Shown: positions 18,552 to 27,295 of the stretch, piece by piece
Numbering within the stretch: position 1 is the stretch's first letter
Layout of the letters: every line of letters starts with the position of its first letter
Assembly (NCBI GenBank): GCA_963734575.1
Contig: CAVTHT010000008.1
Location: forward strand, 62,001-126,000
Direction of reading: 5' to 3'
DNA from: CAIWHR01 sp963734575
GTDB taxonomy: Bacteria; Pseudomonadota; Gammaproteobacteria; Burkholderiales; Casimicrobiaceae
DNA: 64,000 nt
Notes under the pieces: generated by a model
Database searches by the model: none
The model's input: the letters and a program-made list of their open reading frames with translations, nothing else
What the model was told of the DNA's origin: nothing
Program-made: the position numbers and the translations under genes

Positions 18552-20342
18552 TCACTGCGCCGAGTTGACGTCGATGTACTGCCATTCCGCGTGCAGGATC
18601 GGATGCTTCTTGTAGCCGATCACGTGCGGCGCGACGAGCATGTTGCGGTAGCGGCTGATGTTGAGCCGCCACGGCGCGTAGGTCTCGATGATCTTCGCCA
18701 TCTCGTGGTAGAGCTTGTCGCGCTGCGGCCCCGCGGGCATGCGCACCGACTGCTCGTAGAGCTTGTCGTACTCGGGGATCTTCGCGCACGCGTTGTTGCT
18801 CTGGTACACGTTCTTGCCGTACAGGAGCTGCATGAAGTTGTCGGCGTCCGGATAGTCCGCGATCCACGAAGCGGTGCGCATCATCAGCTTGCACTGCTTC
18901 TCGAGCTTCAGCAGCTCGGGGAACTTGTCCTTCTGCACGTCCATGCGGATGGCGATGGAGTCGAAGGCCTTCTTCCACAGCTCGTCCTGCTGCCGCCCCA
19001 GCGAATCCGGGCGCGACGCATAGCGCACGACGAGCGGCTTGCCGTCGGGCAGGGTGCGGAAGCCGTCCGGTCCCTTCTTGTAGCCGAACTTGTCGAGCAG
19101 CGCGTTCGCGCCCTGCGGGTCGTAGTGCACGCTCGACTTGTAGTTGGGATCGTGCCCGACGACCCCCGGGGGAATCGGGTACTGCGCCTCGACCGCCTGG
19201 TTGTTACGCACCACGCGGATCTCTTCCTCGTTGTTGTAGGCCATCGCCATCGCGCGTCGCAGCGCGATCTTGTCCTTCGTGAGCCCGCCCACCACCGGGT
19301 CCATGAGGTTCCAGTAGTGGTAGCTGATCTCGGGATCGACGAACCGCGAGAGCTTGACGCCCTTGCTCGCGAACTCGGGCTTGAGCTTGCCGCCGTCGAG
19401 CACGTTCGGCGCGAGCGGGCCTTCCATGTTCATGAGGTCGAGCTCGCCGCGCTGGAACGCGAGCAGGCGCGCCTGGTCCTCCTCGATGATGCTGACCTCG
19501 ACCCGTCCGACCAGCGGCATCTTCTTGCCCTTCATCTCCTTCACGATGCGCTGGTCCTCGGCATCGGTGCCGGCCTTGAAGTCCCACGTGAAGCTGCGGT
19601 AATCCGGGTTGGCTTCGAGGAAGATCTTGGACGAGCGGATCCAGCGGGCGAGCTTGTACGGCCCGGTGCCGACCGGATTGGACATCACGCGGCCACCTTC
19701 GTCGGCGTACTTCTCGACGACCTCGCGGGCGACGGCGGACGTCGGCTCGTGCGCGAGCACGTACGGCAGGTTGTAGTCGGTGTCCTTGAGCCGGATGCGC
19801 AGCGTGTAGCGATCGACCGCCTCGAGGCCCGCCACCTTGGCGTCGTAATCGAACTTGCCCGATTTCTTGGCCGCCTCGGCAAGCTCGTCGAGGCCCACGA
19901 TCTTGTTCTCGACCAGGAACGCGTACGGCGAGCGGATCTTCGGATCCATCAGCCGCTCGAGCGAGTAGATGTAGTCGGCGGCGGTGAGCTCGCGCTTCTG
20001 GCCGTTGAACGCGGCGTCCGGGGTGAAGTAGATGCCCTTCTTCAGCTTGAAGACGTAGGTCTTGCCGTTGTCGGTGACCTGCGGCATCGCCTCCGCCGTC
20101 TGGGGCACGAGCCGGGCCGGGCGAGCGAGGTAGTCGTAGGTGAGGAGCGTCTCAAATATGGCCTGCACCAGCGTGCCGGAGTAGAGATCGTGGATGCCCT
20201 GCGGATCGAAGCCGGTCTCCGCGGCCGGGAACACCTGCCGGACGACCTTGTTCATGTCCGCCGCACTGGCCGGGAGCGCGCCCGCGGCGGCGACCAGCAA
20301 CGCGCAGGCGACTGCGCGGCGGCAGGAGGCGATGAGGTTCAT
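18552..20342 (-). CDS. Peptide ABC transporter solute-binding protein (tandem copy 2)
   Basis: 596-residue family 5 extracellular solute-binding protein with signal peptide MNLIASCRRAVACALLVAAA ending near ASAAD. Landmarks: VFPAAETGFDPQGI at the mature start, ETLLTYDYLARPARLVPQ, NPVGTGPYKLARWIRSSKI and RNMLVAPHVIGYKKHPILH near the end. GGAG precedes ATG 20342. It is clearly paralogous to the protein encoded at 20374-22173. It delivers peptides or related molecules to the permease-ATPase encoded downstream; the ligand is not evident. Confidence 0.9.
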   Translation of the reverse strand: MNLIASCRRAVACALLVAAAGALPASAADMNKVVRQVFPAAETGFDPQGIHDLYSGTLVQAIFETLLTYDYLARPARLVPQTAEAMPQVTDNGKTYVFKLKKGIYFTPDAAFNGQKRELTAADYIYSLERLMDPKIRSPYAFLVENKIVGLDELAEAAKKSGKFDYDAKVAGLEAVDRYTLRIRLKDTDYNLPYVLAHEPTSAVAREVVEKYADEGGRVMSNPVGTGPYKLARWIRSSKIFLEANPDYRSFTWDFKAGTDAEDQRIVKEMKGKKMPLVGRVEVSIIEEDQARLLAFQRGELDLMNMEGPLAPNVLDGGKLKPEFASKGVKLSRFVDPEISYHYWNLMDPVVGGLTKDKIALRRAMAMAYNNEEEIRVVRNNQAVEAQYPIPPGVVGHDPNYKSSVHYDPQGANALLDKFGYKKGPDGFRTLPDGKPLVVRYASRPDSLGRQQDELWKKAFDSIAIRMDVQKDKFPELLKLEKQCKLMMRTASWIADYPDADNFMQLLYGKNVYQSNNACAKIPEYDKLYEQSVRMPAGPQRDKLYHEMAKIIETYAPWRLNISRYRNMLVAPHVIGYKKHPILHAEWQYIDVNSAQ

Positions 20343-20373
20343 GGAAACTCCAGTGAGGTCGTTTTGACGCGCG

Positions 20374-22173
20374 TCAGCGCTTGCGCGGCTCGAGGTCGAT
20401 GTACTGCCACTCCGCGTGCAGGATAGGGTGGTACTTGTACCCCTTCACCCATGGCCGGATCAACTGGTTGCGCATGCGGGAGACCCCCAGGCGCCACGCG
20501 CCGTCCACCTCCATCTGCCGCGACATTTCGAGGTACAGGTGGCGCCGCTCGGGCGATTCCGGCAGGAGGCGGGCCTTCTCGTAGAAGGCGTCGAAGGCCT
20601 TCGATTCGTAACATCCGTTGTTGCTCTGGCCGGTGTTCGGGCCGTAGAGCAATTGCATGAAATTGTCCCCGTCGGGGATGTCCGCCGTCCAGGCCTGGCC
20701 CCACAGCATGAGCTTGCATGCCTTGGCGGCCTTGAGGTTGTCCCCGAACTTCGACGCGTCGAACTGCACCCGCACCTTGACGCGCTCGAGCGAGCGCTGC
20801 CACACCTCGTCGAGCTGGCGCGACACGGCGTCGGTGCTGGTCGCGACGCGGAGCAGGAGCGGAGAGCCATCGGGCATCGTACGCCAGCCGTCCTTGCCCA
20901 CCCTGTACCCGAACCGGTCGAGGAGCTTGTTGGCGAGCTCCGGGTCGTAGGGATTGATCGTGCGATAGCTGGGGTCGTAGCCGACGACGCCGCGCGGAAT
21001 CGGCATGTCGTTGGCGAGCGCGAGGTTCTTGCGCACCACCTCGATCTCCGCCTTCTCGTCGTAGGCCATGATCAGCGCACGGCGCAGGGCCATCTTGTCC
21101 TTGCCGTAGCCGCCGACGATCGGGTCCCGGAAATTGAACGTCGTGTAGGTGAGCTCGGGGTCGACGGCCTGGTAGAGCGTGATGCCCTCGTTCGCCAGCG
21201 CCGGCAGCAGCTTGTTGTCGGGCGCCAGCGCGCGGTCGCGAAACTGCGGCGGCAGGTTGATCGCATCGAGCTCGCCGTTCTGGAACGCGAGCCACACCGA
21301 CTGCACTTCTTCGATGATGCTGACCTCGATGCGGCCGATCTGCGGCATCGTCTTGCCCTTCATGACGGCGATCACGCCGTCGTCCCAAGCCGGCTCGCTG
21401 GCGGCGAAATCCCAGACGAAGCCGCGATACCCGGGATTGGCTTCGAGCACGATCTTCGAGCCGCGCACCCACTCCTTCAGCACGTACGGCCCGGTGCCGA
21501 CCGGGTGCGCCATGGTGTCGTCGCCGTACGCCTCGATGACCTCGCGTGCGACCGCCCCATACGAGGTATGCGCGATCTTGAACGGGAAGTTGAAGTCGGT
21601 CTCCCTGAGGCGCACACGCAACGTGTAGCGGTCCACCGCCTCGAGCCCCGGGATCTTCGCTTCGTAATCGAACTTCCCTGTTTTCGTCGCCTGCGCCGCG
21701 AGCTCCTGCACCCCGGCGATGCCCTCGATCATGAACGCGTAGGGCGAGCGCAGCTTGGGATCGAAGAAGCGCAGCAGGCTGTAGACGAAGTCCTGCGCCA
21801 CCAGCTCGCGCTTGACGCCCTTGAACGCAGGGTCGGGCGTGAAGTAGACGCCCTTGCGCAGATGGAAGGTGAACGTGCGCCCGTTGTCCGCGACCTCCGG
21901 CAACGCCTCCGCGAGCATCGGCGCGAGCTTCGCGGGACGGGCGAGGTAGTCGTACGTGAGCAGCCGCTCGAAGATCGCCTCGTTGATGGTCGCCGAATAG
22001 CGATCGCTGACCCGGGCGGGATCGAAGCCCGTTTCAGCCGTCGGGAAATACGTGCGCAGCACCTTGCCGGGATCGGCTGCGGCCTGCGCGCCAGTCGACG
22101 CAGCGCCCCCGGCGATGCCGACGACGATCGCCAGTGCGGTCACTGCAATGGCACGTCGCCCTGCAACCCTCAC
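20374..22173 (-). CDS. Peptide ABC transporter solute-binding protein (tandem copy 1)
   Basis: About 599 residues of the family 5 solute-binding type. I choose GTG 22173 (VRVAGRRAIAVTALAIVVGI), which gives a good signal peptide and has GGGAG eight bases before it. The mature start TYFPTAETGFDPARVSDRYS, ERLLTYDYLARPAKLAP and HPVGTGPYVLKEWVRGSKI parallel the second copy. It is first in the operon, with the paralogue 31 bases downstream. A minus-strand TACATT at 22208-22213 could be its -10. Confidence 0.88.
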   Translation of the reverse strand: MRVAGRRAIAVTALAIVVGIAGGAASTGAQAAADPGKVLRTYFPTAETGFDPARVSDRYSATINEAIFERLLTYDYLARPAKLAPMLAEALPEVADNGRTFTFHLRKGVYFTPDPAFKGVKRELVAQDFVYSLLRFFDPKLRSPYAFMIEGIAGVQELAAQATKTGKFDYEAKIPGLEAVDRYTLRVRLRETDFNFPFKIAHTSYGAVAREVIEAYGDDTMAHPVGTGPYVLKEWVRGSKIVLEANPGYRGFVWDFAASEPAWDDGVIAVMKGKTMPQIGRIEVSIIEEVQSVWLAFQNGELDAINLPPQFRDRALAPDNKLLPALANEGITLYQAVDPELTYTTFNFRDPIVGGYGKDKMALRRALIMAYDEKAEIEVVRKNLALANDMPIPRGVVGYDPSYRTINPYDPELANKLLDRFGYRVGKDGWRTMPDGSPLLLRVATSTDAVSRQLDEVWQRSLERVKVRVQFDASKFGDNLKAAKACKLMLWGQAWTADIPDGDNFMQLLYGPNTGQSNNGCYESKAFDAFYEKARLLPESPERRHLYLEMSRQMEVDGAWRLGVSRMRNQLIRPWVKGYKYHPILHAEWQYIDLEPRKR

Positions 22174-22320
22174 CGAATGCACTCCCGAAGCAAAAAAGCG
22201 GCGTAATGTACCATTTCCCTCTCCTGCCCCGGCTGCGGCGGCGCAGGTGCGGCAATGGTTGTGCACGAGGGCCGGCCCGACCTGACCGCTGTAACCGACA
22301 CGGGTATTCCCCCCGCTGCG

Positions 22321-22965
22321 ATGAAACCGGTCTACTGGGACGAAGCGAGACGGGCCCTGTCGAAGCAGGATCGCGTGCTGCGCCGGATCATCCGCGCGCA
22401 CGGCGAGGTGCACCTCAGGCGCCGCTCCGATCCTTTCACCGCGCTCGCCCGCGCCATCGTGGGACAGCAGATCTCCGTCAAGGCGGCCGACACCATCTGG
22501 AAGCGCCTCGTCGATGCCGTCGCGCCGGGCTCGCCGCGACGGGCGTTCCCGCGCCTTGCGCCCCTCGTGCTGCTCGAGCTCGGCGACAGCGCGTTGCGCG
22601 GCGCGGGGCTGTCGCAGTCGAAGATGGTGTACCTGCGCGACCTCGCGCAGCATTTCGCGTCCGGCAAGCTGTCGCCGCCCGTGTGGCGCCGGCTTCCGGA
22701 CGAGGATTTGATCACCCTGCTCACCGACGTCAAGGGCATCGGCCGCTGGACCGCGGAGATGTTCCTCATCTTCCACGAACTGCGGCCCGACGTGCTGCCG
22801 GTGGACGACATCGGCCTCAAGCGCGCCATGGCGCTGCACTACAACAACGGCGAGCGGATGGAGGTCGGCGCGATGCGCAGCCTCGGCGAGGCCTGGCAGC
22901 CGTATCGCAGCGTCGCCACCTGGTACCTGTGGCGCTCGCTCGACCCCGTGCCGGTCGAGTACTGA
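22321..22965 (+). CDS. DNA-3-methyladenine glycosylase II, AlkA-like
   Basis: Base-excision repair glycosylase of 214 residues that would remove alkylated purines. The helix-hairpin-helix motif with its catalytic Asp is TDVKGIGRWTAEMFLIF, then VLPVDDIGLKRAM, near residues 140-165. RRSDPFTALARAIVGQQISVKAA (seen in two adjoining parts near residue 35) is the usual substrate-pocket region. I start at ATG 22321 (MKPVYWDEARRALSKQD), which fits the family; an ATG at 22255 would add 22 unrelated residues. It lacks the N-terminal AlkA_N domain of E. coli AlkA. The kinase gene follows after 13 bases. Confidence 0.88.
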   Translation: MKPVYWDEARRALSKQDRVLRRIIRAHGEVHLRRRSDPFTALARAIVGQQISVKAADTIWKRLVDAVAPGSPRRAFPRLAPLVLLELGDSALRGAGLSQSKMVYLRDLAQHFASGKLSPPVWRRLPDEDLITLLTDVKGIGRWTAEMFLIFHELRPDVLPVDDIGLKRAMALHYNNGERMEVGAMRSLGEAWQPYRSVATWYLWRSLDPVPVEY

Positions 22966-22978
22966 TCGCGGCAGCGCC

Positions 22979-23971
22979 ATGGCCGACCTGCCCTACGCCA
23001 CGCTCACGCCGGATCTGGTGCTGGACGCCCTCGCGAGCGCGGGTTTCGAGGGCGACGGCCGCCTCCTCGCGCTCAACAGCTACGAGAACCGCGTCTACCG
23101 CGCGAGTCTCGTGGATGGCTCGACCATCGTCGCCAAGTTCTATCGTCCGGAACGCTGGACCGACGCGCAGATCCGGGAAGAGCACGCGTTCGCGCACGAG
23201 CTCGCCGTGGCCGAGGTGCCGGTGATCGCACCGCTCCCCCTGGCTGGCGAGCCGGACACCCACCTTGCCGAATTCGCGGGCTTCCGCTTTGCCGTGTACC
23301 CGAACCGTGGCGGGCGCGCCCCAGAGCTCGACGATCGCGCGACCCTCACGTGGCTGGGACGCTTCATCGCGCGCATGCACGCCATCGGCGCAACGCGACC
23401 GTTCGATTCGCGACCTCGGCTCGATGTCATCACCTTCGGCGTCGAGCCCCGCGACTACCTCCTGGCGAGCGGCCTGCTGCCGCCGGACCTCGCACCGGCC
23501 TACCGCGCCGCCGTGGATCTCGCGCTGGCCGGCGTGCGGCGCTGCTACGACCGCGCCGGCACGCTGCAGCTCCTCCGCGTGCACGGCGACTGTCACGCGG
23601 GCAACGTCCTGTGGACGGAGCACGGACCGCATTTCGTGGACCTCGACGATGCCCGCATGGCTCCCGCGATCCAGGACCTCTGGATGCTGCTGTCCGGCGA
23701 GCGCAACGAAATGACGCTCGGCCTCGCCGCCGTGCTCGAAGGCTATCGGCAGTTCCACGACTTCGACCCCGCGGAACTGCACCTGCTGGAGGCCTTGCGC
23801 ACGCTGCGGCTGATCCATTACGCGGCGTGGATCGCGCGGCGCTGGGACGATCCGGCATTTCCGGCCGCGTTCCCGTGGTTCAACACCCAGCGCTACTGGC
23901 AGGACCGCATCCTGGAGCTGCGCGAGCAGATCGCGCTGATGGACGAGCCGCCGCTCGAGATCGATCGTTAG
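22979..23971 (+). CDS. srkA: Stress response serine/threonine kinase SrkA-like (YihE/RdoA)
   Basis: 330-residue aminoglycoside-phosphotransferase-fold kinase. Key elements: LNSYENRVYRASL (nucleotide loop), VAKFYRPERWTDAQIREEH (Lys and helix C), the catalytic loop VHGDCHAGNVLW near residue 200 and FVDLDDARMAPAIQDLWML as the metal-binding DxD/DD segment. These match SrkA closely, a kinase linked to protection from stress-induced death in E. coli. Length is as usual. It follows the AlkA-like gene closely and converges with lolD after 6 bases. Confidence 0.9.
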   Translation: MADLPYATLTPDLVLDALASAGFEGDGRLLALNSYENRVYRASLVDGSTIVAKFYRPERWTDAQIREEHAFAHELAVAEVPVIAPLPLAGEPDTHLAEFAGFRFAVYPNRGGRAPELDDRATLTWLGRFIARMHAIGATRPFDSRPRLDVITFGVEPRDYLLASGLLPPDLAPAYRAAVDLALAGVRRCYDRAGTLQLLRVHGDCHAGNVLWTEHGPHFVDLDDARMAPAIQDLWMLLSGERNEMTLGLAAVLEGYRQFHDFDPAELHLLEALRTLRLIHYAAWIARRWDDPAFPAAFPWFNTQRYWQDRILELREQIALMDEPPLEIDR

Positions 23972-23977
23972 GCTCCC

Positions 23978-24691
23978 TCAGGTCAGCACCCCGTCGACGA
24001 GATGCAGCGTGCGATCGGTGCGCGCGGCGAGCTCCGGATCGTGCGTGACGATCACGAGACTCGTGCCCACCACGCGGTTGAGCTCGAGCATGAGATCGAA
24101 TACCTGACCCGCGGTGCGGCGGTCGAGGTTGCCCGTGGGCTCGTCGGCGAGCACGCAGCGCGGCTTCGTGACCAGCGCCCGTGCGAGGGCCACCCGCTGA
24201 CGCTCGCCGCCCGAAAGCTCGCCCGGCAGATGCCTGACCCGATGGCCCAGCCCGACCGCTTCGAGCATCGCCTGCGCCTCGCGCGCGGCATCCTTCGGAT
24301 CGACGCGCCGGATGCGCAGCGGGATCGCCACGTTCTCCAGCGCGGAGAATTCCGGCAGCAGGTGATGGAACTGGTAGATGAAACCGAGCGCACGATTGCG
24401 CACCACGCCGCGCTCGGCTTCGGAGAGGCGCGCGAACGGTATGCCGTCGACGGTGATCTCGCCCGCGGTCGGCGCATCGAGCCCGCCCAGGAGGTGCAGC
24501 AGCGTGCTCTTGCCCGATCCCGAAGCGCCGACGATGGCGACGCGCTCGCCGCGCGCCACGGCGAAATCGACTCCGACCAGCACCGGGACCTCGAGGGGGC
24601 CGCTGCGGTAGGTCTTCGCGAGGCCGCTGCAGGCGAGCACCGGGGTGTTGGCCGCAACGGCATCGCCGAAGTGCGCCGGCGCCTCACTCAT
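23978..24691 (-). CDS. lolD: Lipoprotein-releasing ABC ATPase LolD
   Basis: LolD powers release of lipoproteins from the inner membrane to LolA. 237 residues with Walker A GASGSGKSTLLHLLGGLD, Q-loop region FIYQFHHLLPEFSALENV (a LolD hallmark), signature LSGGERQRVALARAL, Walker B CVLADEPTGNLD and switch His in IVTHDPEL. The ATG at 24691 overlaps the lolC stop by 8 bases; an upstream in-frame start would be a non-conserved Arg-rich extension. It forms a complex with the permease encoded at 24684-25931. Confidence 0.92.
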   Translation of the reverse strand: MSEAPAHFGDAVAANTPVLACSGLAKTYRSGPLEVPVLVGVDFAVARGERVAIVGASGSGKSTLLHLLGGLDAPTAGEITVDGIPFARLSEAERGVVRNRALGFIYQFHHLLPEFSALENVAIPLRIRRVDPKDAAREAQAMLEAVGLGHRVRHLPGELSGGERQRVALARALVTKPRCVLADEPTGNLDRRTAGQVFDLMLELNRVVGTSLVIVTHDPELAARTDRTLHLVDGVLT

Positions 24692-25931
24692 AGCGCAGCG
24701 CCTCGGCCGGATTGACGCGCGCCGCACGCCACGCCGGATACAGCGTGGCGACGAGCGCGAGCACGAGCGCGATCCCAGCGATCGTGACGACGTCGGCGCG
24801 CTGCAGGTCCGACGGCAGCTCGCTGATGTAATACACGGACTTGTCCAGGAACTGGATGCTGAACGCGCGCTCGATCGCGGGCACCACCACGTCCACGTTG
24901 AGCGCGAGCAGGACGCCGCCGATCACCCCGATCGCCGTGCCGATGAAGCCGATGAGCGCGCCCTGGATCACGAAGATGGTCATGATCGACGAGGGCGACG
25001 CGCCGAGCGTGCGCAGGATGGCGATGTCGGCCTGCTTGTCGGTCACGGTCATGACCTGGGCCGACACGATGTTGAATGCCGCCACCGCGATGATCAGCGT
25101 CAGGATGATGAACATGACGCGCTTCTCGATCTGCACCGCGCGGAAGAAGTTGGCGTGGCTGCGCGTCCAGTCGCGCACTTCCGTGTCCGCGGGCAGCACG
25201 CGCGCCAGCTGCTGCGCCACCTCCGGTGCCTCGAACATGTCGTCGAGCTTGAGCCGCACGCCGGAGACGCCGTCGAGGCGATAGAGCGTCTTAGCGTCGT
25301 CGATGTTGATGAGCGCGAGTCCGCTGTCGAACTCGAACATCCCCACCTCGAACACGCCGACGACACGGAAGTTCTTGAGCCGCGGCAGGGTGCCGGCGGC
25401 CGTGACGTTTCCCTGCGGCGTGATCACCACCACGGTGTCGCCGCGTCGCACGCCGAGCCCGCGGGCGATCTCGGCGCCAAGCACGATGCCGAAGCCGCCG
25501 GGGTGCAGGTCGGAGAGCGCGCCCGCGCGCATGTGCTGCCCGAAATCGGCGACGGTCGATTCACGCGCCGGATCGATGCCGCGCACGATCACGCCGCGGT
25601 TGGTGTCGCCCGTGGAGAGCATCGCCTGACCCAGCACGTACGGTGCCGCGGCCTTCACGTGGGGATTGCGCAGCGACGTGCTCGCCACCGCCTGCTCGTC
25701 CTGCAGCGTCGGTGCGCCACGGATCTCGATGTGCGACGCGACCGCGAGGATGCGGTTGCGCAACTCCTCCTGGAAGCCGTTCATCACGGAGAGCACCACG
25801 ATCAGCGCGGCCACGCCCAGGGCGATGCCCGACATGGAGATCAGCGCGATGAACGAGATGAACGAGTTGCGGCCGGCGCCGCGCCGGGCACGGGTGTAGC
25901 GCAGCCCGACCGCGAGCTCGTACGGGGACAC
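24684..25931 (-). CDS. lolC: Lipoprotein-releasing permease LolC/LolE family
   Basis: 415-residue inner-membrane permease of the LolC/E type. It starts MSPYELAVGLRYTRARRG, followed by helix 1 (FISFIALISMSGIALGVAALIVVLSVMNGF in overlapping part), a large periplasmic domain, and three C-terminal helices beginning near KRVMFIILTLIIAVAAF, with IAILRTLGASPSSIM as the coupling segment and LYPAWRAARVNPAEALRYE at the end. A single LolC/E gene beside lolD suggests a homodimeric permease, as in bacteria with LolF. The gene is co-transcribed with lolD. Confidence 0.9.
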   Translation of the reverse strand: MSPYELAVGLRYTRARRGAGRNSFISFIALISMSGIALGVAALIVVLSVMNGFQEELRNRILAVASHIEIRGAPTLQDEQAVASTSLRNPHVKAAAPYVLGQAMLSTGDTNRGVIVRGIDPARESTVADFGQHMRAGALSDLHPGGFGIVLGAEIARGLGVRRGDTVVVITPQGNVTAAGTLPRLKNFRVVGVFEVGMFEFDSGLALINIDDAKTLYRLDGVSGVRLKLDDMFEAPEVAQQLARVLPADTEVRDWTRSHANFFRAVQIEKRVMFIILTLIIAVAAFNIVSAQVMTVTDKQADIAILRTLGASPSSIMTIFVIQGALIGFIGTAIGVIGGVLLALNVDVVVPAIERAFSIQFLDKSVYYISELPSDLQRADVVTIAGIALVLALVATLYPAWRAARVNPAEALRYE

Positions 25932-26268
25932 GGATCAGCAGCGGACCGCGAGCGCGCCGCGAGCCCTGGCACCAGCACGTGACGCGCAGGCGTTGGTCAT
26001 GCGATCGATGACGATGGCGCGCATTGCAGGGGATAATGGAGACACGCCCGTGCCGTGGTGGCGGCGGCGCGCGTCAGGTCGCGGGTGTTCGGTCGTGGGC
26101 GTTCGGTGTTCGCGCGGTGCGTTCGATGCACGTGCCCGGTGTCGCATGCGGGGCGTGCAGCGGCGTGCATTATGGCACGGGCGCGTCGTTCGCCCGTCCC
26201 TGCCGCGCCGCTCGCCCGACCCTCCCGTGTCGCTCCACCCATCGTCGCAGCACTCTCCGCTCCGCTCC
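25932..26268. other. Divergent intergenic region lolC / COG4255-like gene
   Basis: No credible gene in this 337-base gap. The minus strand has TGC followed by CATAAT (26169-26174 in plus coordinates), which fits an extended -10 for lolC with a long leader, and the plus strand has GATAAT near 26033. Neither has a good -35. The segment 26070-26170 is rich in short GTGC/GCAC words but forms no clear repeat. Confidence 0.35.
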
Positions 26269-27295
26269 GTGACGCTCACCCTTTACATCCCCGGCCTGCT
26301 GCGGCACGCACGATCACCGTCACCGCCGCCCATGCCCGCGCTGGCGCGCCTCCTGCAGCAGGCTGCGCATGCCGACGTGGCGCGTGAAGGCGCGCTGGCA
26401 TGGCTCGCGCCGCGGTTCGGCGTGGCGAAGCAGCAGGACTGGCCCATCGCGGCAATGTGCGTGGCGTCATCCGGCAACGATCCCGAAAACGGGTACTGGC
26501 TGCGCGCAACGCCGGTCACGCTCGAAGCGGGACGCGACGACGTGCACGTGGTGGGACCGGTGCTCGATCTCACCAATGACGAGACGGCCGCCTTCCTGGA
26601 AGTGCTGCAGCGGCATTTCGCGGCCGATGGCCTGACCTTCGCGGCGCCGGGCCCGGCCGACTGGTGCGCGACGCTCCAGGCAACGCCCGCACTGGTCACG
26701 CAGTCGCTGCGCGTCGCCATCGGCGATCGACTGCGCCCGCACCTGCCGACCGGCGCCGACGCTCCGCTGTGGCTGCGCTGGAGCCAGGAGATCGAGATGC
26801 TGCTGCACGAGCACCCGCTGAACGTGGCGCGGATGCACGCAGGATCGAGCCGCCGTCAGCGGCATCTGGCTCCAGCACGGCGGCCGGGTGCCGCCGGCGC
26901 CGGCGTCACGATCCGACGTCGTCCTGTGGGGCGATGCCGATCCGGACCTGCGCGCCCTCGCGGCGCACGCCGGCATCGTGCCGCGGCCGTTGCCCGACGA
27001 CCTCACGCAGCTGCTGGACCACGCCACGGCCACGCAACAGGTGGTGGCGCTGCCCGAGGATGCCGGTCCTGCCGCACTCGAAGCGCGTTTCGCCGCCCCG
27101 GCGTTGGATGCGCTGCGTACGGGCCGCGTGGCGTCCGTGGACGTCATCGCGGACGCGCCGGGCATGCCCGCGGTCCTGTGGCGCGCACGACGCCCGGGAT
27201 GGCGCCAACGCATCATCGCGCCGAAGAGCGTCGGCCTCGCAGCGCAGGTCGAACGCGCGTTGCAGAACCACGCCGATGGAAATCGTTCGGCGTAA
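26269..27295 (+). CDS. Conserved protein of the COG4255 type, upstream of recJ (one frameshift)
   Basis: About 341 residues. The start VTLTLYIPGLL (GTG 26269), the middle WLRATPVTLEAGRDDVHVV and HFAADGLTFAAPGPADWC, and WSQEIEMLLHEHPLN followed by GIWLQHGGR resemble the uncharacterised betaproteobacterial proteins encoded before recJ, sometimes labelled phosphoglycerate-mutase-related. The frame breaks near 26840; removal of one base joins the two halves before GIWLQHGGR. The stop lies 20 bases inside the recJ reading, so the two are coupled. Function is unknown. The family name is from memory and the start is not supported by a strong ribosome site. Confidence 0.6.
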
